Below, one piece after another: positions 46,230 to 57,000 of a stretch of 64,000 bases of DNA (position 1 is its first letter; each line of letters starts with the position of its first letter). The position numbers and the translations under genes are program-made. The notes beneath the pieces were generated by a model. It saw only the letters and a list, made by a program, of their open reading frames with translations. It ran no database searches and was not told the origin of the DNA. Origin of the DNA: Microglena sp. YARC (Eukaryota > Chlorophyta > Chlorophyceae > Chlamydomonadales > Chlamydomonadaceae); contig CM039463.1 in assembly GCA_022414725.1 (NCBI GenBank), forward strand, positions 72,147,574-72,211,573, written 5' to 3'.

Positions 46230-48540
46230 GTCACTGACTTGGTGGTCTGCGAGCTTGTAATTGGGTGGGGTGGGGGAGGACGCATTCTGAGGAAGGCACG
46301 TCACACCCGTCTGCCACCAGAGGAGTGACTGGGCGGCGGGTGGTCTCGGGTAGGGGAAGCGAGTCAGGGGGTAGCCAGTCCGGGGGTGGGGGGCGGGTAG
46401 GGTTTTAGGGTTTAGAGGGGTTAGGGTTTCGGGTAGCTCACCTGAAATGGCCTCCCTGGGTGAGGGTATTGCATGGGGTCAGGCAGAGGCAGCTTACTGC
46501 TCGTACTGTATCTGTAGCTTTGGCAGCTCACCTCAAGTGTAGTGACCTGAATGGTCGCGAGCGTTGCTTGCTATCGCAGGTCTTTGGCGATGAGATTCCT
46601 AGGTTGGACATGTGGGCCAAACCAGAGCTCGAGCTCGAATTGGGAATTTGAGACTCCTAACCGGCTCCTAACTGAGAAAAAAGAGAGGAGATGTTACATA
46701 AACTCAGCAAAACAATGCCAAGACAGAACAGCTAAACATCCTGCCTACTGTCCACTTTTACAACAGAATGGGTTTTTTTCATGCCCCCCCACAAAACGTC
46801 AAAACAAACGAGGAGCATGCCACTCGATGAAAGCAAACAAAGAAGAAAGTGGAAGGAGGGCATAAACGGGAGGGGTGGGGTGGGACTCTGCTTCTGCTTC
46901 TGAAGGGGTAGGAGGGTGTAAACGGGAGAGATGGGGTGGGGGGTGGGGGGGGGACTCTGCTTCTGGTTCATGCAGGTTAGGAGGGCTTATACGGGATGGG
47001 CGGGGTGAGACTCTGATTCTGCTACTGCAGGGGTGGGAGGGCGTAAATGGGAGGAGTGGGGTGGTACTCTGCTTCTGGTTCTATCTGAGGGGGCAGCCCG
47101 TTGGTTGCACTAGGGGCAACCACCTGTTGCAGCGCTTTAGCGTGCAACCTATATGGGACGTACCCGTCTACCTGACTGCCTACAGAGAGAGAGGATTCGC
47201 TACATAAACTCAGCAAATTATTGCCGAGACAGGACAGCGGCACAGCCTGCCGAGCATACAATCTTATACAAGAAGGCACTCGGAGTTTAAAGGCACCCCC
47301 ACAAACCTGAAAAACAAACTAGGTAAGTCCACAAGAGGAAACAAACTAGAGGTGGAAAGGAGAGCGGAAAGGGGAGTGATGCCAAGGCAGTCAAACCAGA
47401 GGACCAAGCCTAACAAACACAAGATTGGAGGGATGAACCAAACATAACTAAAGACCCCCAAGGGCATATGTTATGAGCATCTTCAAATGCAGCGATAATT
47501 CCGTTAAGGAAGAAGAACAAGGCAACCCAACACAACCATTTAGCATAAAAGGACCTGAATGCCGAGGAGAACAACCATAGGCACCCCAAGAAGTAAAGGG
47601 GGAATCCAAACGAAATTCAGAGAGTCCAGAAACCAATCCAAGCAAGACTCAGCAAGCAGGAACACATGGGCGAGAGAATCCACCACATGAGGCAGACCTG
47701 TTGTCTATAAGCATCTGATCTATTATGCAGCCAACACGGAGCCCTGCTCGCACAGTCAAACACCAGAAGCCACAAGCATGAGCTCAAACAAGAGAAACAT
47801 TGTTTTTAGAGAGGATATTGTTACATACCCAGCAAAAATCAATGCCGAGACTGAACAGCGTACCCCTCAGAACCTGGTCCAGGCAGGAGGTAACCTCCCA
47901 AAAGCGTGCGAAAGAGCAAATTGAAAGGCTTAACATTTGAGAAACATTTTGAGAGAGGAAATTGTTACATACTCAGCAAAACTCAATGTCGAGACTGAAC
48001 AGCGCCGGGGCAGCTGGACAGTTTTATAACAGTGAGGGTTTGGGCAACATACCCCTCAGAACCTGGTCCAGGAGGTAACCTCCCCAAAAGGGTACAAAAT
48101 AGCAAATTAAAAGGCTTGACAGCAAGCAAAGCGAACTACGAAGGCATAGAGAAACTAGCGAATTAAGTGTATATTGTTGAATTAAGTGTATACTGAAACA
48201 TTTGTTTTGAGAGAGAGAGGGTTCGTTACATAAATCAGCAAATCACTGCCGAGACTGGACAGCAGCTCAGCCTGCCGACCATCCAATTTTATAACACGGA
48301 AGCACGAGGGTTTTGAAGGCGCCCCCAAAAACCTGGAAACAAACCAGGTCAAGTAAAAAAAAAAAAGGAAACAAACTAGAGGTGTAAGGGAGAGCGGAAA
48401 GGGGAGGGATGCAAAAGTATGCAATCCAGAACACTAAGCCCACCAACCACAAGAGTGGAAGGACGAACTAAAAGAACTAAATAAGACCCAAGGGCATGCG
48501 CTATGAGCACCTTAAAATGTTTTGAATGGCGAATTAAGTG
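46230..48540. repeat. Intergenic region upstream of the pseudouridine synthase gene, with segmental repeats
   Basis: 46.23-46.6 kb should hold the minus-strand promoter and has short TTAGGG-like motifs. A segment with ACATAAACTCAGCAAA, TTGCCGAGACAGGACAGC and AAACTAGAGGTG blocks recurs at about 46690-46810, 47205-47480, 47815-48125 and 48220-48520. No gene is recognised. Confidence 0.55.
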
Positions 48541-48546
48541 TATATC

Positions 48547-48625
48547 GCGGGAGCTCTCGAGTTCAACTCTCGGAGGGAGCAGGGTCGCTCCTTTAGCTCA
48601 GTTGGTCAGAGCACCCGTTTAATAA
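48547..48625 (+). tRNA. tRNA-Ile(AAU)-like gene in permuted order (3' half before 5' half)
   Basis: The 3' half (48547-48581) holds anticodon-stem strand GCGGG, variable loop AGCTC, T-stem TCGAG/CTCGG with loop TTCAACT, acceptor strand AGGGAGC and discriminator A. After a 5-nt spacer (GGGTC) the 5' half (48587-48625) holds acceptor GCTCCTT, TA, D-arm GCTC/GAGC with AGTTGGTCA, A26, anticodon stem CCCGT and loop TTAATAA. Every stem pairs, with three G-U wobbles. G18, G19, T54-C56, A58, G15-C48 and A73 are all present. Anticodon AAU reads isoleucine; A37, A38 and A73 agree. Oligo-T at 48628-48631 and 48634-48638 directly follows, as for Pol III termination. Permuted tRNA genes are known in red algae and prasinophytes and mature through a circular intermediate. 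The alternative is two adjacent tRNA half fragments. Confidence 0.6.
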
Positions 48626-48639
48626 TGTTTTCATTTTTG

Positions 48640-50653
48640 GAACATTTGTATATATATATATGAATCATCGTTTTCTGATCTTCTTCCAGATGTCTTGACT
48701 ACTCTGAGCAAGATCAACTTAGGAGACACCGGTCGGAGAATCGTGTGCCATGGTAGGGGGGAGAGACATAAGTAAAATAGTCGTGAGCCCTGCTATGGGG
48801 AAGCGACATCACTATAATAGTCGGGTGCCCTGGTAGGGTCGCTGCGTTGATCGGCCCAAGGCGGCCCAAGGGTTAGGAGGTTAAAGTGGAATGTTCTGGA
48901 CGGAAGTAATCAAGAGCAGGATGCTAATTGATAGTCTTAGGCTTCTAGGAATTCATCGTTAATGCCTTTCAATCATTACGCGCTTGCTTTCTAGTGCATC
49001 TAGTGCTTCCGGAATAACAGCCGCCTCCGCGTTTTGCTCTGTACGCTGACGGCAACTCGCTCTCCGGAATTGCGGACCCAGGACGTGATTGTTTCCCCCA
49101 GCTGCAGACCCTTTCGGACCCTGAACGAGCTTGTTTTCCCCCTGCTGCGGACGTTATCTCTTTCGGCAACTGACTTTTGGACTGGTGTCGGTAACATGAT
49201 TCCCCGATTTGACCGCATGGAATCCCAACCACTTTTCAACCATTTCCGGGCGGAATACCAACCGTTCTTGCAGGCATTCTAACCAACAACCTCTTTCGCC
49301 AACCGATTTCCGACCATTTCCAGAGTTATCGTTGCCTAGGGCTGCCATCAAGGGCCGACCGATGACAGAATATTGTCAGGCCATCTCTGAATACACTAAA
49401 TCCTAGGAACCTGGGCATAACCAAGGAGACAGGATAACATCCTAGGAACCTGGGCATAACCAAGGAGACAGGATAACATCTTACCTTTTCGACTTGGATG
49501 ATCTGAGATGAGAGTAATCTATAGTTCTTCCTCTACTAGCTTGGTGATTAACAAGGATTAAATGCATAGCAATACGTGGTCTTCAAGCTCAAATTGAACA
49601 GATTGAAAGTGATAATGTAACCATCAGAGGTAGCCATTATCTTCGCGCTGCTTGGGCGTAGCGCCCGAGAACACGCAGACCCGCGCAGACCCGCGCACAC
49701 CCCTGACGCAGACCGTCGTGCCGCGTGCCTACGTGTCGCGCTGCGTTGGCACCAGAAGCGTACTTCAGAAGTACGAAATGGCGAGAGTAACAGCTGCAGC
49801 TGCACCTGTTGGCCGCACCATTTCTGCCGCTTCACCAACAGCTCGACTGCCGGTCCACTACATTCCTTAGGCGTCGAGCCCTTCCGCTTTCTCGCATTCA
49901 TTTCTGTCACACTTACCGGGCCAGGGTTGACTGCCGTCCGCTCAATTCGCTTGCTGCTGTAACTTTCTCGCCATGGGACAAGGCTGGAGGAGAGTCTCCG
50001 AGGCGGTAGGGATAGTCAATTCAGTAATAGCTTGCATTTGCATGATCTGATTAAGATCCAAGACATCCCCTCGCTGGTGGCGGGGTCTAAGGTTGTCGAC
50101 GAACACTTCAAATGTAGCACTGCGTTTCCTCGGAAGGTGTTGAGGATATCACTATCCATCTGCGAATTTCAGCGATTAAGACGCTGTTGCGATTAGGCTT
50201 CTTATGGCTGGTGGGTTGGGGTTGGGAGATGTATGGAAGGCGGACTTTCGCTTTACCAGCTCCTCAGGCGTCACTCGAGCTGTTTTGAACTTCGATGCTG
50301 CTACCTTGGATAGTCAGAGCTGATTCAATCACCCTGATAAACTCACGACCTTGAAGCAAGACATGCCGGAGATCCTGCCGGAGCGATTCATGTCTCACAC
50401 CTGTACTGGTCAAACGGTTTCGCTCTTTAACTTGGTTCCATTGGACAGCTCGCCCAACGACGTCGCCACATATCCACGCTTTCCATTCATAAAATAGCAA
50501 GATACCAGAGTTTACGCAATTGTCAGAACGCAAATGTCAGACTAATCCGCGGGGGAAATCGTTAATTGTTCACCAAGCCCTAGCCTCGTTGCACCTTGCA
50601 CCTCGTTGCCATCTTTCATTCTCAGCCGATACGATCCCCGGATTTATTCGCAG
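48640..50653. other. Intergenic or 5' region of the BAR gene
   Basis: No gene is recognised with confidence. A perfect 39-bp tandem duplication (CCTAGGAACCTGGGCATAAC...) lies at 49402-49479. An upstream non-coding or N-terminal first exon of the BAR gene may lie here. Confidence 0.45.
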
Positions 50654-50807
50654 GTTCGCCAGAAGGTGGGAATGAATGGCGCCGACAAAGCATTCAAGGC
50701 CACTGAGAATAGCCGAAACGAGGCCATGTTCAGGGAGGCAACAACCTTCGCTCACCACCTGAGGGTCATGGAGCGTGATCTGAGGTCCATGTCTAAGCAG
50801 GTGGATG
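50654..50807 (+). CDS. BAR gene first recognised coding exon
   Basis: It follows ATTCGCAG and ends GGATG before GTAAGT, leaving one nucleotide. The frame begins VRQKVG; the first internal ATG is at 50671. Whether 50654 is a splice acceptor or lies within a longer 5' exon is unresolved. Confidence 0.6.
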
Positions 50808-52328
50808 GTAAGTCGTTGCTTCCTATGGGTCAAGGTGTACACACGCCCCCCCCCCCCACGCCACCCCACCCCTCCCCTCCCCTCCCCCCCCCACCCCCAC
50901 CCACCACCACTACTGCCCTTTCTTTCCTTCTCTCCTTTATTCATTTCTCTCTCTTTCCTTTCTCCCCCCTTTCTCTCCTCTTTCCTTCTTTCTTTCAAGG
51001 CGTTGATTCCATAGATCCATTCTTAGATTGAACTGTCTTCTTTGCTTCCCAGGTCAGTTCAACAGCCTTAAGGACATCCTGCTGTCTCCCCTGCCCCGTG
51101 CATGGGACATGGGCGCCAATGGCCCTGTACCTCTGGAACTGCAGCCACAGGCCATCGGCCAGAACGTAAACATTGACAAAATCCTGCAGTCAGCAGATGA
51201 GATGAAGAAGCGATTGGAGGCCGAGGTTATCCAGCCGGTCAAGGAATGGATGGTTGCCTATCGCACTATCCAGGTACGTACACAGCAACTGGCCTTTATT
51301 GTGCCGCATTACGTACCCTGGTATTTTGGGGGTACCTTGGTGTGTTGGGGGTGCCTTGGGTGAACCTTGGTGTTATGGGGGTGCCTTGGGTGTACCTGGG
51401 TATTTTGGGGGTGGCTTGCGCGTACCTAGGTGTTTTGGGGGTGGCTTGGGCGTACCTTGGTGTTTTGGGGTTTCTACCTTAGAGGCTTTGGGGGTTGCTT
51501 TTTTTGCCACAAAAGTTGCTTGTAACACCCACATGCTTCTGAGAGCTCTATGGTGCTACGTGCTCAGACACCGATTTTTTTTCTAAATGACTGCACACCA
51601 GCTGTATGGGGATTAAGTTTGGTTTTGCCTACGTCTATGATCACAGTCTAGTCTGATAGACATGATGGACAGCTGATTATGCTAGCATCTTGGAGCTTTT
51701 GATATGGCTAGGGAAAGGCAATTTGGTATCAAATGATGTCGGCAGTCTGACTAGGCTAAACTACCATTTATACACAATAACATATGATGCAGTTTGCATC
51801 CTCGCCTTTCGTCAACATCATATGATATGCCGGTCTTCATATGGCACAGAAGCAAATCAAGGGAGTTGACAGATAGGCAGGGTGCTCACAGCCTGCAGTA
51901 TGATGGCAGTCTAGCCTTTTTTGGCGGAGCCCCCCCTTCTGGGTGGCGGGATCCCCAAGGGTTACCCATTTGTCTGTTTGACCGAACGACCGACCGTCTG
52001 ACTGAGACGAAGCCTGACACGTCGGCCAACGATCTCGTAACTAACTTGCTTCCGTTGCCACCTGTCGCTCTGTCGCACAAACTGTCCGCCAATTTTTAGA
52101 GTCGCATGCGACGCTGCGTAGAACTTGTTGATCTAGTATAGCCTAAGGGATAAAGCGCGATAGGGGGAAGCTGGTCAGCACTTCTTTTCCTGAACCACTT
52201 CAACCACCTAACCCTAAACGAGCAAAACCCTGAACCAGCTAAATCCTAACCACCTAAACCCAAGTGCTGAACAGCCAAGTGCTGAACAGCTCCCCCCTAC
52301 CATATGGCGCAGAGCATGGGGATCCAGT

Positions 52329-52361
<33 letters not shown>

Positions 52362-53967
52362 ACACACACACCACACACACACACCACCACCACTACCACA
52401 TAATTGAACCACCATAATCAAAGGGACAACTGCTTCAATGTGACAATACTAAAGCCCCTTATATTCTTCTCCTCTATTCTAACAGGATCGCATGAAGCAG
52501 CTTGAGTCAGTGAGGTTGGAGCTGGACTCTCGCAGACGAACAGTGACTGACGTTGAATGTAAGCCATGTATCATGTGTGTATGCATGTGTGCATGTGTGT
52601 GTGTGTGTGTGTGTGTGTGTTGTGTGTGTGGGGGGGGGGGGTAGGGGATGTGTGGGGTTTGTGTGTGCGTGTGTGTGTGCATGTTTGTGTATGTGTGGGT
52701 GTGCATGTTAGTGTGGGTGTGTGCATGTTTGTGTGTGCGTGTGTGTGCATGTTTGTGTATGTGTGGGTGTGCATGTTAGTGTGGGTGTGTGCATGTTTGT
52801 GTATGTGCGTGTGTGTGTGTGTGTGTGCATGTTTGTGTTTGTGCATGTGTGTGTCTACCCTGGAGCTGGACTCTCGCAGACGAACAGTGACTGAGGTTGA
52901 ATGTAAGCACCATGTGCACTCTTTCTGTTGTGGGATATGCGTAGCAGCTTCTAAGAAGCTCCACATGCACTCTTTCTGTGGTGGGCTATGCGTAACACCT
53001 TCTAAGGAGCTCCCCTGGCTGTCTATCCAGCCAAACGAAAAGCAAGCTAGTACACCTGGAACCTGGCATAATCATATTCCCACTTGTTCCCCACACTTGA
53101 AATGCTAACTATGTATGCTCACTTAGTTCCTAGTTCACTTTTGACTACGTACGCTTACTTAGTTCTTAGTTCACTTCTGATACTTCCTACATATGCAGGC
53201 TCTTAGTTTACTTTTGATTCTAACTACGTATGAAAAAGAGCTAGAGACATTTCATAGTATTCCAATGTGCTGCACATCCAAACCTGCAGGTCAGCTTGAG
53301 CGAGAATGCGAGCCGATGCGCTCACCATATGGTCTGTATGCTATCTAATATAGGTTCATATGCTGACTTCGCATGAATTAATAACTATAATAATGATAAT
53401 AATAATAATTTATATGCGCACTTGTTTGGCATAGCGATGCAAACTGCTAGGAACAATTCAGGCTGTGTTTCTGACTGTGCTATGCATCCCACTCATGCAG
53501 GCCAGCTTGAGCGAATGCGGGCCAGCGTGCACACCATATAGTTTGTATGATATCTAAAACAGGGTTATATGCTCACTACGCAATATTTGACTGAGTACTG
53601 AGTATAATGAATAATAATAATGATAATAGTTTATATGCACACTTGTTGGTCATAGTGATGCAAACTGCTGGGAGCAATTCAGGCTGTGTTTCTGACTGTG
53701 CTCTGCATCCCAAACCTGCAGGCCAGTCTGAGCGAATGCGAGCCAATTTGTATACAAACTATGTGTGCTAAATCTGTGTAGATTAGAAGCCACCAAGTTT
53801 AGATGATGACTACTATGCTACGTAAAGTTGAATAGTTTTTGACAGCATTTCAATATGCTGTGCATCCCACTTGTGCAGGTCAGCTTGAGCGAAAGTGAGT
53901 TTTGATACTAGCTTTGAATGCTACCTAAGTTTTGATGCGAACTATGAATGCTACCTACGTTTTGATG

Positions 53968-54018
<51 letters not shown>

Positions 54019-57000
54019 CTGCAGGTCAGCTTGAGCGAATGCGAGCCAACGTGCACACCCTGGGATCAAAGGGGATGGCTGAGATGGAGAAGCTAACCAA
54101 CACCGAACTGAACAAGAGGGAGAAGATGATGCGTGAGTCATATGGGACTTTTAGACTCTGGTTACTGTGTGCTTGCTTGGTTTGTGGGTGGTGGTTGGAT
54201 GTGCGGTGGTTGGTGTGTTGTGGTGGGCGTGTGGTTGCTATGTGCTTGCTTGGTTTGTGGGTGGTAGTTGGATGGGTGGTGGTTGGGTGGGTTGTGATGG
54301 GTGGCCTGGTGGTTACTATGGTTACTACTGAACAAGAGGGAGAAGATGATGCGTGCTTCATATGGGACTTTTAGACTCTGGTTATACTGTGTGCTTCCTT
54401 GGTTGGTTTGTGGGTGGTGTTTGGATGGTGGCTTAGTGGTGTTGGTTGGTTGGTTGGTTGGTTGGTTGGTTGGGGTGTCCAAGACTGAACTGAACAAGAG
54501 GGAGAAGATGATGAGTGAGTCATTTGTATAAGGAACGGGGCAATATGATATGATATGATGCGTGAGTCATTTGTATAAGGAACGGGGCAATATGGTATGA
54601 TATGATGCGTGAGTCATTTGTATAAGGAACGGGGCAATTTGATATGATATGATGCGTGAGTCATTTGTATAAGGAACGGGGCAATATGATATGATATGAC
54701 GCGTGAGTCATGTGTATAAGGAACGGGGCAATATGATATGATATGATGTAGACCTAAGCTAAGCTGCATCATATGCATTTGTATAGGGAACGGGGCAATA
54801 TGATATAATATGATATGATATAGACCTAAGTTGAACTGCATCATATGATATTGTGTGCACATGTTCACTTCAGCCTAGTCAGACTGCCAGCATGCAGTTT
54901 AAGCAGGTGCATCATATGCATCGGCAATATGATATGATATGATGTAGACCTAAGCTAAACTCCATCGTATGATATTGTATGCACATGTTCACTTCAGCCT
55001 AGTCAGACTGCCTGCATGCCGTTTAAACATGTGCATCAAATGTTTAGGGAACAGCAATATGATATCATGGCATCATATGATACTACACACTCCACTGCAC
55101 ACTCCACTACACACTCCACTGCACACTCCACTTTACTATTACACCACACTCCACTCCACTCCCCTACACACTCCCCTACACACTCCACTACACTCCACTA
55201 CACTACACCACACTACTGCGCCACTCCACTACACACTCTGCTACAATACTTCACCACATTACACTTCATTACACTCCACTCCACTCCACTACACCACTAC
55301 ACCAGACTACTCCACTCCACTCCCCTACACACTCCACCACACACCACTACACACTCCACTCCTCTACACTACTCCACCACACTCCACTCCACTCCACCAC
55401 ACTACACCACACTACTACACCACTTCACTATACTCTCCACTACACCACACTACACCACATAACACCACTCCACTATACCACACTCCACTACACACTCCAC
55501 TGCAATACTGCACCACACTCCACCACACTCCACTACACCACACTACACCACACTCCACAACACACTCCACTACAATACACCACACTACACCGCACTCCAC
55601 TACACCACATAACACCACTCCACTACACCACACTCCACTACAATACTACACCACACTACAACACACTCCACTACACCACATAACACCTCTCCACTACACA
55701 CTCCACTACACACTCCACTACAATACTACACCACACTACACCACACTCCAATACACACTCCACTACAATACTACACCACACTACACTACACTCCAATACA
55801 CCACATAACACCACACTCCACTACGCCACACTTCTGAGTACAGAATGTGCCCCCTTTCTTTCCTTTCATGGTAGCATGCTCAATTCCAGGATGTGGAGCA
55901 AACTGCACAAACGGATGTGGAGCGAACTGTTCACACAGATGTGGAGCGAACCCTAAAACCTAAATGTGCCCCCCTTCTTTCCTTCTAGGGACGCATGCTC
56001 AATTCCAGGATGTGGAGCGAACTGTATACAACTCCTTGTTCACCCTTGTGCGAGACACATCAGTGCTGAGAGAATACACAGCCGCAGCATTACAAATCAT
56101 TCAGGTGGGTGGTGGAGTAGTGTGGTGTAGGAGTGTGGTGTAAGAGGCAGCGATGAAGATCATACAGGTGGGTGGTGCAGAGGCCCACTTTCAGATTAAA
56201 AAATCCCTGGCCAAAAGTGTACAACTCACTGTTCACCCTTGTGCGAGACACATCAGTGCTGAGAAAATACACAGCAGCAGCATCACACAGCCTTCAGGTG
56301 GGTGGTGCAAAGGCCCACTTCAGATTAAAAAAATCCCCGGCCAAAAGTATGCAGCTCCACCATTGTCCACCCTTGTGCAAGAAACCTCAGTGCTGAGAGA
56401 ATAGCGGCAGCATTACAAATCATACATGTGGGTGGTGAAGTAGTGTGGTGTAAGAGGCAGCATTGCAAATCATACATGTAGGTGGTGAAGTAGTGTGGTG
56501 TAAGAGGCAGCATTGCAAATCATACATGTGGGTGGTGAAGTAGTGTGGTGTAAGAGGCAGCGTTACAAATCATTCTGGTTGGTGGTAAAGAGGCACCATT
56601 ATAGTTCCGTCATCCTATTTCAGGGACATAGTAGCCAAGAGCATACAGCTCCACCATTGTCCACCCTTGTGTGCCACACATCAGTAGCCGAGAGAAAACA
56701 CGGTTGAGAGCTGAGAGAGCACACGGCATCTGAAAGTAGCTGAGAGAGCACACGGCATCTGAAAGTAGCTGAGAGAGTACACGGCATCGAAAGTAGCTGA
56801 GAGAGCACACGGCATCTGAAATTAGCTGAGAGAGCACACGGCATCTGAAAGTAGCTGAGAGAGTACACGGCATCTGAAAATAGCTGAGAGAGCACACGGC
56901 ATCTGAAAGTAGCTGAGAGAGCACACGGCATCTGAAAGTAGCTGAGAGAGTACACGGCAGCAGGATTGCAAATCATTCAGGTGGGTGGTGGAGAGGCAGC

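Noticed and set aside
46732..48452. Short minus-strand frames with hydrophobic stretches
   Set aside because: They fall in segmentally repeated intergenic DNA, differ between repeat copies and match no family I know.
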